Part shown: piece by piece, positions 1-8,600 of the stretch
Position numbering within the stretch: the first letter of the stretch is position 1
Layout of the letters: the number at the start of each line of letters is the position of its first letter
Assembly (NCBI GenBank): GCA_965225935.1
Contig: CBDDCC010000024.1
Coordinates: forward strand, 682,001 to 746,000
DNA length: 64,000 bases
Source: CALJXB01 sp965225935
GTDB lineage: Bacteria > Pseudomonadota > Alphaproteobacteria > Kiloniellales > JAKSDN01
Direction of reading: 5' to 3'
Program-made: the position numbers and the translations under genes
The notes under the pieces: generated by a model
The model's input: only the letters and a program-made list of their open reading frames with translations
The model's database searches: none
What the model was told of the DNA's origin: nothing

Positions 1-1
1 C

Positions 2-988
2 TTAGAAATACTCGGGAAACGCCGCGGTGAGCGCGGTCCGGAGCCGTTCGCGCGGCGGCTCGTCGGAGTCGGGATAGTCGAAGCGGCCGCCGGTCACCGC
101 CTCGTAGAGCGCCACGTAGCGGGCGCTGAAGGCGAGCAGCGTCTCCTCGGGGATCTCCGGAATGGGCTCCCGGTAGGGGTCGCAGCGGGCGCGGATCCAG
201 AGCCGCAGGAACTCCTTGTCGAGGCTCTCCGGCTCCTCGCCGCGGGCCTGGCGGGCGGCGTAGCTCCCCGCCTGCCAGTAGCGGCTCGAGTCCGGGGTCA
301 GGATCTCGTCGGCCAGCACCAGGCGCCCGTCCGGGTCGAGGCCGAACTCGAACTTGCTGTCCACCAGGATCAGCCCGTTTTCGGCGGCGATCTCGCGGCC
401 CCGGGAGAAGACGGCGAGGCTCTTCTCGACCGCCTCGTCCCACAGCGCCCGGCTCATCAGGCCCTCGCCGACCACCTCCCGGGCGGTGATTGGCCGGTCG
501 TGGCTGCCGGCGGCGCCTTTGGTGGTCGGCGTGACGAGCGTCTCCGGCAGCTTCTGGTTCTTGGCGAGACCGTCGGGCAAATCGTGGCCATAGAGCCGCC
601 GCTCGCCGCGGGCGTACATGGGCCAGATGCTGGTCTCGGTCGTGCCGGTCAAATAGTCCCGCACCACCATCTCCACCGGCAGCATGTCGAGCCGCCGGCC
701 CACCACCACGTTGGGGTCCGGGTAGTCGAGCACGTGGTTGGGCGAGAGATCGGCGGTCTTCTCGAACCAGAAGCGCGCGGTCTGGGTCAGCGCCTGGCCC
801 TTGTAGGGCACCGCCGCCAGCACCTTGTCGAAGGCCGACTGGCGGTCGGTGGCGATCATGACCCGCCGCCCGTCGGGCAGGTCATAGCAGTCGCGCACCT
901 TGCCGCGCTGGAAGCCCGGCAGCTCCGGGAAATGGGCATCGGTGAGGACCCCGGCGAGGGCCCGTCTGTCGTGCTCCGAGAGGCTCAT
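2..988 (-). CDS. purC: SAICAR synthase (phosphoribosylaminoimidazole-succinocarboxamide synthase)
   Basis: This 328-residue cytosolic enzyme joins aspartate to CAIR with ATP to give SAICAR in de novo purine synthesis. Visible family motifs are GKVRDCYDL near residue 20, ATDRQSAFD, the GSHDRPIT segment and LVDSKFEFG, which are typical of PurC. The length fits the longer, yeast-Ade1-like bacterial form. The frame stays open well upstream, but the ATG at 988 is chosen because homology begins there; upstream residues are arginine-rich read-through. The stop codon is at positions 2-4, so the gene is complete. The next gene on the same strand is a 40-codon reading frame separated by a hairpin, so purC probably has its own promoter. 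Confidence 0.95.
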   Translation of the reverse strand: MSLSEHDRRALAGVLTDAHFPELPGFQRGKVRDCYDLPDGRRVMIATDRQSAFDKVLAAVPYKGQALTQTARFWFEKTADLSPNHVLDYPDPNVVVGRRLDMLPVEMVVRDYLTGTTETSIWPMYARGERRLYGHDLPDGLAKNQKLPETLVTPTTKGAAGSHDRPITAREVVGEGLMSRALWDEAVEKSLAVFSRGREIAAENGLILVDSKFEFGLDPDGRLVLADEILTPDSSRYWQAGSYAARQARGEEPESLDKEFLRLWIRARCDPYREPIPEIPEETLLAFSARYVALYEAVTGGRFDYPDSDEPPRERLRTALTAAFPEYF

Positions 989-1047
989 GGCCCTGAGTAT
1001 AGGGGCGGCGGGCCGGCCCTGCGAGGCTCCGCGCCGGCGCCAAAGAG

Positions 1048-1079
1048 AACGGGCCCGCGCGTGAGGCGCGGGCCCGGTT
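1048..1079 (-). terminator. Probable hairpin terminator downstream of the 40-codon ORF
   Basis: An inverted repeat of about 13 bp per arm (GGGCCCGCGC core) with a very short loop lies between the small minus-strand ORF and purC. On the minus strand it is followed by a pyrimidine-rich run (TTCTCTTT). It would end the short transcript before purC. Confidence 0.55.
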
Positions 1080-1101
1080 CCCGAAAGCTTGCGGCTGGGC
1101 T

Positions 1102-1224
1102 TTAGACGTAGCGGGCGGTCAGCAGCGACAGCAGCTTGACGTCGATGCCGTCGTTCGAGACGCCGCGGCGGGTGCCGTTCTTGTGGCCGACCCTCTCGGC
1201 CTTGAGGAAGAGGAAGTGCGTCAT
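1102..1224 (-). CDS. Small hypothetical protein, 40 residues
   Basis: A 40-codon reading frame begins with ATG at 1224, with AGGAG about eight bases upstream, and ends TAA at 1104-1102. The product starts MTHFLFLKAERVGHKNG and ends LLSLLTARYV; it is basic, with short hydrophobic stretches at both ends. The ATG overlaps the TGA of another short minus-strand frame (ATGA), which could mean translational coupling. A hairpin terminator follows, so the ORF may sit on its own short transcript. No family is recognised. The ribosome binding site and terminator support a real gene, but it could also be chance. Confidence 0.45.
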   Translation of the reverse strand: MTHFLFLKAERVGHKNGTRRGVSNDGIDVKLLSLLTARYV

Positions 1225-1529
1225 GGCTGTAACTCCTGACAGGGCCGAAGCCCGTTGAGATCCTTGGTGTTGAGGAATAGATCGCTCTTTCCGGCCCCGC
1301 GCACAATTTCGGAGAATTCATCCCTGCCATGCAATTTTCGCCGGACTCGCGGTGGAACCTTGGCATTGGATTTGCCTTTGGCCTCCGCCCTCCGGGACGG
1401 CCCGTCCGGCGCCGCCTCGCGCCCCCCGTGGAACCCGGCTCCCGGCTGGGTTATTCTAGTGGGCAGGGAGTCGCAGAACGGAAGCCGGGGAAGGCGGCTT
1501 CGCGGGTAGACCGCAAGAGGGGAAGAGCG
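1225..1529. other. Intergenic region between divergent small ORF and mlaC-like gene
   Basis: About 305 bp separates the two divergent genes and must hold both promoters. The stretch 1225-1370 is less GC-rich than its surroundings. No clear operator or RNA element was seen. A minus-strand frame in this stretch ends in a TGA overlapping the ATG at 1224. Confidence 0.4.
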
Positions 1530-2150
1530 ATGCAGCAACGTCGTAGATTCATTCTCGCCGCGCTCTGGGCGCTTCTTTTCCTGGCCTCTGCCCCGGCGCC
1601 ACTGTGGGCCAAGGACGCCGATGCCGGGGCCTTCCTCGAATCCCTGAACCGGGAAGCCCACGCCAAGCTCGCCGACCTGGAGCTGAGCCAGGAGCAGAGG
1701 GAAGCGAACTTCCGCGCCATGTTCCGCACGGCCTTCGACATCCCGGCGATCAGCCGTTTCGTGCTCGGCCGCTACTGGCGCGAGGCCTCGGACGACCAGC
1801 GCCAGTCCTTCATGGAGCTCTTCGAGGAGCTCAACATGCGCCGTTTCCTGCCGTACTTCGCGGACGTCTCGGACAAGGCCATCGCCGTCAAACGGGTCCA
1901 GCCCGAGGACGCCAGGCCCAACCTCTTCCGGGTCTCCAGCGTCATCAACCGGCCCGAGGGCGAACCCATCGCCGTGGTCTGGCGCATCCGCGACAACGGC
2001 GGCGACTACAAGGTGCTCGATATCGTCGCCGAGGGCGTCAGCATGGCGATCTCCCTGCGCCAGGAGTACGGCACTGTGGCCAAGACCGAAGGGGTCGACG
2101 GCCTGCTCGCCATGATGCGCAAGAAGACCGCGGAACTGGCCGGCCAGTAG
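1530..2150 (+). CDS. MlaC/Ttg2D-family phospholipid-binding ABC transporter auxiliary protein
   Basis: This 206-residue protein begins with a Sec signal peptide (MQQRRRFILAALWALLFL, cleavage probably after LWA). The mature part fits the MlaC/Tgt2 family, with the segment AFDIPAISRFVLGRYWREAS and a late YKVLDIVAEGVSMAISLRQEY region that forms the lipid-binding fold. Members carry phospholipids (or hopanoid-related lipids in the HpnM branch) between outer and inner membranes. The usual mlaFED partners are not adjacent, so this looks like an orphan copy. The ATG at 1530 follows AGAGGGGAAGAG, a good ribosome binding site; the frame extends further upstream but the signal peptide fixes the start. 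Confidence 0.85.
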   Translation: MQQRRRFILAALWALLFLASAPAPLWAKDADAGAFLESLNREAHAKLADLELSQEQREANFRAMFRTAFDIPAISRFVLGRYWREASDDQRQSFMELFEELNMRRFLPYFADVSDKAIAVKRVQPEDARPNLFRVSSVINRPEGEPIAVVWRIRDNGGDYKVLDIVAEGVSMAISLRQEYGTVAKTEGVDGLLAMMRKKTAELAGQ

Positions 2151-2193
2151 CACCGCCGGCCTCGTTGACAGTCGGCCTCAATTCCAGTCCGTC

Positions 2194-3111
2194 TTAGTGC
2201 CAGTCCGCCTGGGCCTCCGCCAGGATCCAGTCGCGGAAGGCCCTCAGGCCCGGGGTGCCGCGCCGTTCGGGCACCATGAGCCGGTAGGCCTCCTCCGGCA
2301 CCACCACCGCCTCCGTCACCTGCGCGAGCCGTCCGTCCCGCAGCAGCGGCTCGATCAGGCGGCGCCAGCCCAGCGCCAGCCCCCGGCCGTCGAGCGCGGC
2401 CTGCAGGGTGATGGTGTAGGCGTTGAAGCGCGGCCCCCGCGGCGCACCGCCGGGCGGGAGAGGGGCGCCGCAGTGGGCGAACCAGTCGGGCCAGCGCAGC
2501 CAGGAGGGGTGCGGCGTCTCCAGCTGCAGCAGGACCTCGCTCTGAAGCTCGGCCGCCGCGCTGGGAACCGGCCGGGTGCCGAAGTAGCCGGGCCGGCAGA
2601 CGGCCACCACCTGGTCGCTGAACAACAGCTCTCCCGCCGCGGCGCCGCGCCCCGAAGGCCCGAAGACCACCGCTGCGTCCACGTCGTCGGCGAACCAGTC
2701 GGCCTCTCCGTCGCTGGTCGCCAGGCGCATCTCCAGGTCCGGATGGGCCGCCTGGAAGGCCGCCAGCCGGGGCATCAGCCAGAACGAGGCGAAGGCGCTG
2801 GAGGTGGCGACGGTGAGGGCCCGGGGGCGCTGCTCCCGGCGCAGTTCCTCGGCCATGGCCGCCAGGTGGCCGAAGGCCATGGTCGCCGCCTGCTGGAGGC
2901 GCGTGCCCGCTTCGGTGAGGCGCACCCGCTTGCCGGCGCGGTTGAAGAGCGCTACGCCCAGATGGTCCTCCAGCAGCCGCACCTGGCGGCTGGTGGCGGC
3001 CTGGCTCACGCCCAGCTCCCGCGCCGCTGCCGTGAAGCCGAGATGGCGCGCCACCGCCTCGAAGGTCACCAGGGCGTTGGTGGGCGGCAGCCGGTTGCGC
3101 AGGCTTTTCAT
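2194..3111 (-). CDS. LysR-family transcriptional regulator (GcvA-like)
   Basis: A 305-residue LysR regulator. The N-terminal winged helix-turn-helix is clear: TFEAVARHLGFTAAARELGVSQAATSRQVRLLE at about residues 18-50, followed by LFNRAGKRVRLTEAG. The remainder is the substrate-binding-like effector domain. PPTNALVTFEAVARH resembles the GcvA branch. The gene is divergent from a Rieske oxygenase gene 138 bp away, the classic layout for a LysR regulator controlling its neighbour. The effector is unknown, but is likely the substrate of that oxygenase or a related compound. Confidence 0.9.
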   Translation of the reverse strand: MKSLRNRLPPTNALVTFEAVARHLGFTAAARELGVSQAATSRQVRLLEDHLGVALFNRAGKRVRLTEAGTRLQQAATMAFGHLAAMAEELRREQRPRALTVATSSAFASFWLMPRLAAFQAAHPDLEMRLATSDGEADWFADDVDAAVVFGPSGRGAAAGELLFSDQVVAVCRPGYFGTRPVPSAAAELQSEVLLQLETPHPSWLRWPDWFAHCGAPLPPGGAPRGPRFNAYTITLQAALDGRGLALGWRRLIEPLLRDGRLAQVTEAVVVPEEAYRLMVPERRGTPGLRAFRDWILAEAQADWH

Positions 3112-3249
3112 ACGATCAGATTATATAAGAATGAGAATTTTTGCAGTTTTTCTGAATAGACCCATGACTTATGGAAATAGAAGAGGGACGAGGAGCCGGA
3201 TCCGGTCGGGGTCCCGCGGGGCCCCCATAAGGTCGGGAAGAGGTCGGCT
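3112..3249. promoter_or_regulatory. Divergent promoter region between lysR and Rieske oxygenase genes
   Basis: This 138-bp space contains an AT-rich patch (3118-3180, with TTATATAAG and runs of T) in a GC-rich genome, as expected for back-to-back promoters and a LysR T-N11-A operator. The exact operator could not be fixed by eye. GAAGAGG just before 3250 serves as the oxygenase ribosome binding site. Confidence 0.5.
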
Positions 3250-4431
3250 ATGCAGAACGGTATGATCGAGGGTTGGCGACACCTGGCGCCCGCGTTCCAG
3301 CGGGTCGGACGGCCGATCGGCGAGGCCAGCGGCTTGCCGAGCGACGCCTACACCAGCGAGACCTTCGCCCGCTTCGAGCGCGACCGGCTGCTGGCGGAGA
3401 CCTGGATGTGCGTCGGCGTGGGCCAGCACGTCCCCAACCCTGGCGACCTGCGCCCGGTCACCATTCTCGGCCTGCCGCTCCTGCTGCTGCGCGACCGGGC
3501 CGGCGAGATCCGGGTCTTCCACAACGTCTGCAGCCACCGCGGCGTCGAGCTGGTGGCCCAGCCCTGCAGCGTCAAGCGGCGCATCTGCTGCCCCTACCAT
3601 TCCTGGACCTACGATCTCGACGGCAGCCTGGTGGCGACGCCCTCCGTTGGCGGGCCGGGCAGGAACGACTGCCCGGGCTTCGAGCGTGCGCGCCACGGCC
3701 TGAAGGCCGTGCGTTCGGCCGTCTGGGCGGACGTGGTCTTCGTCAACCTCTCGGGCGAGGCGCCGCCCTTCGAGGACTTCATTGCGCCCGTCGCCGGGCG
3801 CTGGCGGGACTTCGACCTGAGCCTGATCCGCCACGGCGGGCCGGACTCCTCGCTGCGCTTCGATCTCGCCTGCAACTGGAAGCTGGCGGTCGAGAACTTC
3901 TGCGAGGCCTACCATCTGCCCTGGGTCCATCCGGGCCTGAACAGCTACTCGCGCCTGGAGGACCACTACGACATCGCCGAGGAGGCCCTCTACGCAGGCC
4001 AGGGCAGCCGGGTCTACGCGCCGCGCCTGAGCGAGACCGGAGCCGCCTTTCCTCGCTTCCCGGACCTGCCGGAGAAGTGGCGGCAGGGTGCGGAGTACAT
4101 CGCGCTCTTCCCCAACGTCCTGCTGGGAATCCATGTCGACCACTTCTACGCGGTCTACCTGGAGCCGGTGAGCGCCGGGCGGACCGTCGAGCACTTCGAG
4201 ATCTACTACGTGGGCGAGGCGCCGCTGGGGGACGACTTCGCCGAGCTGCGCGCAGCCAACAGTCGGGGCTGGCGGGAGGTCTTCAGCGAGGACCAGGACG
4301 TGGTCGAGCGCATGCAGCGCGGGCGCGCCTCGCCGGCCTTCGAGGGCGGCGTCTTCTCGCCGGTCATGGATGGACCCACCCACTGCTTCCACAAGTGGGC
4401 GGCGCGCGGCCTGGCCGATGCGGTGGCTTGA
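3250..4431 (+). CDS. Rieske non-heme iron oxygenase, alpha subunit
   Basis: This 393-residue protein has the two hallmark sites of ring-hydroxylating oxygenases. The Rieske [2Fe-2S] ligands are C94-x-H96 and C114-x2-H117 (CSHRG ... CCPYHSW). The mononuclear iron site is in ENFCEAYHLPWVH, with H222 and H227. The single-subunit size and the ENFCEAYH sequence resemble the choline monooxygenase / glycine-betaine demethylase (GbcA) branch more than large aromatic dioxygenases, but the substrate cannot be assigned. A reductase gene follows on the same strand after 138 bp and a LysR regulator is divergent, so the three likely form one catabolic unit. Confidence 0.9.
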   Translation: MQNGMIEGWRHLAPAFQRVGRPIGEASGLPSDAYTSETFARFERDRLLAETWMCVGVGQHVPNPGDLRPVTILGLPLLLLRDRAGEIRVFHNVCSHRGVELVAQPCSVKRRICCPYHSWTYDLDGSLVATPSVGGPGRNDCPGFERARHGLKAVRSAVWADVVFVNLSGEAPPFEDFIAPVAGRWRDFDLSLIRHGGPDSSLRFDLACNWKLAVENFCEAYHLPWVHPGLNSYSRLEDHYDIAEEALYAGQGSRVYAPRLSETGAAFPRFPDLPEKWRQGAEYIALFPNVLLGIHVDHFYAVYLEPVSAGRTVEHFEIYYVGEAPLGDDFAELRAANSRGWREVFSEDQDVVERMQRGRASPAFEGGVFSPVMDGPTHCFHKWAARGLADAVA

Positions 4432-4569
4432 TATCGTTGCGATAGCGCCGGCACGATGATTCCGTGATCGCCGTCCCGGCGCCTGAGTCGGGCGGTTTTG
4501 CGGACCTCGATTCTGCTGTAAAAGGCGCAACCGGGCTCCTCCCCGGACCGCAAGACAGCCGTTGTTTCC

Positions 4570-5628
4570 ATGTCCGACACTCGATCTCCAGGCACTGCTG
4601 ACCAGGTCACCGACGTCGCAATCGTCGGCGCGGGGCCCGTCGGTCTCTTCGCCGTGTTCGAATGCGGCATGCTGGGCCTCAAGTGTCAGGTGGTCGACAC
4701 GCTGGGCGTCATCGGCGGCCAGCTGAGCGCGCTCTATCCCGAGAAGCCCATCTACGACATACCCGGCATCCCCCACATCCTGGCCGAGGATCTGGTCGCG
4801 CAGCTGGAGGCCCAGGCGGCCCCTTTCGCGCCCGTCTACCACTTGGGCCAGCAGGTGACCGGCCTCTCGCCGCTCTCCTCGGGGGGCTGGCGGCTCGAGA
4901 CCTCGGCCGGGTGCGCCATCGAGGCCCGGGCCGTGGTCGTCGCCGCGGGCTGCGGCGCCTTCGGGCCCAACCGTCCGCCGCTCGCCGGCATCGAGGCCTA
5001 CGAGGGCCGCTCCGTCTTCTACCTGGTGGAGCGCCGCGAGGACTTCCGCGGCAAGCGGGTCGTGGTCGCCGGCGGCGGGGATTCGGCCGTCGACTGGGCG
5101 CTCAGCCTGGCTGAGCTGGCGGACAAGGTCTACGTGGTGCACCGCCGGGCGAAGTTTCGCGCCGCGCCCGGCTCGATCGCGCGCCTGCAGGCCCTGGCCG
5201 CAGAGCGTCCCGAGCGCCTGGAGCTGGTCATCCCCTATCAGCTGCACTGCCTGGAGGGGACGGAGGGCACGCTCGAGGCGGTGGTGGTGGCGACCCTGGA
5301 GGGCGAAACCCGGCGCCTCGAGGCCGACGTGCTGCTGCCCTTCTACGGACTTTCCATGAACCTGGGGCCGATCGCCGACTGGGGCCTCGCGCTGGAGCGC
5401 AACACCATCGCCGTCGATCCGGCGACGGCGGAGACCAGCCGGCCGGGGATCTTCGCCATCGGCGACATCGCCCACTATCCGGGCAAGCTGAAGCTGATCC
5501 TCTCGGGCTTCGCGGAGGCGGCGCTGGCCTCCCACGCCATCTATCCCCTGGTCCATCCCGAGCGCGAGCTGCACTGGGAGTACTCCACCACCAAGGGCCT
5601 GCCGGAGGGCGGGGCGCAGCCTCAGTAG
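4570..5628 (+). CDS. FAD-dependent ferredoxin--NAD(P)+ reductase, thioredoxin-reductase-like type
   Basis: A 352-residue flavoprotein. It has an N-terminal FAD-binding GAGPVGLFA motif, then GGQLSALYPEKPIYDIPG, a second dinucleotide fold with VVAGGGDSAVDWAL at about residues 164-177, and the C-terminal ATAETSRPGIFAIGDIAHYPG FAD motif. The redox CxxC of true thioredoxin reductases is absent, placing it in the TrxB-like ferredoxin-NADP reductase group (YumC-type). It probably supplies electrons to the preceding Rieske oxygenase, directly or through a ferredoxin. Its 3' end overlaps the convergent tamB gene by 7 bp. Confidence 0.88.
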   Translation: MSDTRSPGTADQVTDVAIVGAGPVGLFAVFECGMLGLKCQVVDTLGVIGGQLSALYPEKPIYDIPGIPHILAEDLVAQLEAQAAPFAPVYHLGQQVTGLSPLSSGGWRLETSAGCAIEARAVVVAAGCGAFGPNRPPLAGIEAYEGRSVFYLVERREDFRGKRVVVAGGGDSAVDWALSLAELADKVYVVHRRAKFRAAPGSIARLQALAAERPERLELVIPYQLHCLEGTEGTLEAVVVATLEGETRRLEADVLLPFYGLSMNLGPIADWGLALERNTIAVDPATAETSRPGIFAIGDIAHYPGKLKLILSGFAEAALASHAIYPLVHPERELHWEYSTTKGLPEGGAQPQ

Positions 5629-8600
5629 TCGAATTTGAACTTGAGGCCGATGTTGTTTTCGCCGCTGCCGGTGACGTCGCTTTCGAGCGAGATGTTGGGC
5701 GTCAGCTCCACCTCGACGTTGACCGAGCCCGTATCGGTCTCCGCTCCCTGGGTCACGCCCAGATAGACCTGGTCGCTGACGTAGACGCCGGCGCTGGCTG
5801 CCGGGGATTCCTTGCCGCCGGACTCGGTCGTGCCCAGGCGCAGAACGTCGAGGCCGATGCCCTTGCGCATGCGGTCCAGCAGGCCGTCGCCGCCGCCCCC
5901 GGCGGCCAGGCTCGCCACCGCGGCCGCCACCTGGGCCGCCTCGAAGGCGGTCAACTGGCTGGTGCTCTTGCCGAACAGCACCCGGGACATGATCTCGTCC
6001 TGGGGCAGCTCCGGCACCGAGCTCATCTCGACCTTGGGGTCGGTGCTCCGGCCGTAGACGCGGAACTGGGTTGTCAGGTCCCGGCTGGTCCTGATCGCCA
6101 CCAGATCGATGGTCGGATCGATCTTGTCGCCGCCCTGGAAGTCGATGGTGCCGCGGTCGAACTTGAAGGGCTTGCCGGCGATCGAGACCTCCCCGCGGAC
6201 CAGCGTGAGCTGTCCTTCGATCCGCGGCTTGGCGGCCGTGCCCTTGGCCCGCAGCCTGCCCCTCCATTCGGAGTCGATGCCCCGGCCGCGCACGAAGACC
6301 CGGCGTGGCATGTCGACCCTGACGTCGAGCGCCACCGTATGACCGCCCGCGCGGCGTGACTCGTCCGGCGGGATGAGCGGCTCGCCCTCGGCGTTGACCT
6401 CGATGACGTCCAGCGAGGCCACCTGGGACGGCAGGCGCTCGGGGATCCGAACCTCGATCCGGCCGGTTTCAAGACGTCCCGACAGCTTGCTCCGCTCCGT
6501 CGTGCCTTCGAAGGAGATCGCGCCGCTCACGTCGCCGGTGGCTTGGTCGCTGCGCAGCAGGATCAGTTTCTTGAGATCGGCGTCGACCTTGAAGGGGAAG
6601 CCGGCCGCGGGATCCAGGTCCGCGCCTCCGCTCGCCGTCAGCTTGCCGGACTTGCCGTCGGTCGCGCTCAGCTCCGACAGGCTCGCCCGCTCGTCCGTCA
6701 GATCGACCTTGAGCTCGATCTGCTTCAGCAGGCTGCCCACCTCCAGGTTCTCGTAGCGCCCGCCGGCGAGCGACATCTGGCCCGTTATCCTTGGCGCCGA
6801 GAGGCTGCCGGCGACCTGGCCATGGACATCGGCCTTGCCGGTCAGAAGGTGGAGATCCAAGGGTGTCAGGTTCCACAGGGGCGCGACCTCTCCCGACCAG
6901 GCGAAGTCGGCCTTGATCGGCGCCCGCTCCGAGACCTCCGGCAGCAGGCTGTCCGGGTTCAGGGCGAGCGGCAGGTCCGCCGTCAGCGTCGCGTCCTCTT
7001 CCGTGGCGCCGCTCAGGCGGCCGTCGAGGGCGAGGCGCTGGTTCCGCCAGACGCCGTCGAGCTTCAGTTCCAGGGGCGGCACCTCGGAGAGGGTGGAGGT
7101 GCGCAAATCCGTCGCAGCGAAGCTGAGGCTGCCGTTGGGCGCGGCCACGGACCCGGCGAGCTCGACTTCCGCCGCCAGCACGCCCGTCAGGCCCTGGGGC
7201 CATATTGGGCCCAGCAGGTCGCTGTTCAGATTCTCGACGTTGAGGCGCGCCGAGAGGTTCTCGGTGGCGATGCGGCCGTCGAGCCGGGCGCGGGCGTCGC
7301 CGTAGGTGAGCGCCAGGCCGCGCACCTCGACGGCCTTCTCGGCGAAGGAGAGGCGTGCGGGTCCCTGGAGCGCCAGGGCCCGTTCCGCAATGGTGCCGTC
7401 GAGGGACGCCAGGTCCACTTGCAAGCGCTTGCCGTCGTCGGCGACCCGGGCGCGCGCCGTCAGGGAAAGCGCTTCCTGCCAGTTGCCTTCGAGCTGCAAG
7501 TTCAGGTCCGCGGCCTCGAGGCCGCCCGTGCCGTTGAGAGCCAGGGTCGCAAGCTGCAGCTCGCCGTGAACGAGGCCGCGCGCCTCCAGTGCGAAGTCGC
7601 CCGCGAGGGCACCCGAGGCGTCGGGAATCCGCGCGGACGCCGTCGCGCCGGCCACCCTGAGAGGGGCACCTTCCTCCAGCAGCAGCTCGCTTTCGCCCAG
7701 GTTGACCTGCAGGTCGACCGCCTGGCGGGCCTGCTGGGCGCGCAAGGCGACGCGTCCCTGGGCGGTGCCGCGGCCGTCGATCCCGGCCAGTTTCAGCCAG
7801 GGCGCCAGGCGCTCGGCACGCAGCGCGAAATCGCCCTCTACCGGGCCGCCGTCGAGCGGCACCCGCGCGTCGCCGCGAGCCGTCGCGCCCTGGAGGTCGA
7901 GCCGGGTGCCACTGAGACGCAGGTGCTCGTCCTCCAGGACCAGGGCGGCGCCGGCTTTGGCGGCGCCATAGGGGGTTTGGGCGGTCAGGGAAACCTCGCC
8001 GGCGGGCTTGGTGGCCGGGTCCTTGATCCGGTAGTCGCCGCTCAGGGAGGTCAGCGCCACGCCCTCCAGGTCGAGGCGCGCCAGCTCCGCTTTGCCCTCG
8101 ATGTCGGGATTGTCGATCCGGCCCCTGGCGCGGCCCTGGACGCGCCCCCGGCCACCGACCGGGACGCCCAGTTCGGCGGAGAGGAGCGCTGCGTCGGGCA
8201 GGCCGAGGTCGTAGGTCGCATCGATGGTCTCGAAGTCGGCGTCGAAGCGGACGTCGCCGCGCAGCTCCGCCTTGGCGGAGGTCACCGTGAGATCGGAGAG
8301 CGCCAGCCCGTTGCCGTCCAGCCGCAGACCGCTGGCGAGCGTCAGGTCGCCGGCGAAGGCCGGTTGGGTGAAAGGCAGGTCGGCCGCGAAGCCGCGCGCC
8401 TGGCCGGTCAGCTCGGCCGTGATCTCGCTGCCGCCGTCGCGCAGGGTGACGGGCCCGGCGAGGCTGGCGGCGCCGGTCATGGCGAGGCCGGTCAGGCTCT
8501 CCAGGCGGCCGAGATCGTCCAGGCTCAGCTCGGCCTGGAGGTCGGCCTGCTCGCCGCCGAGGGAGAGCGCGCCGGTCGCGCTGACCCGCGCCCCGTCGCC

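Noticed and set aside
3169..6267. Long open frame on the minus strand opposite the Rieske and reductase genes
   Set aside because: Typical antisense shadow in high-GC DNA; its composition is low-complexity (Arg/Gly/His/Gln-rich) and the plus-strand genes have clear families.
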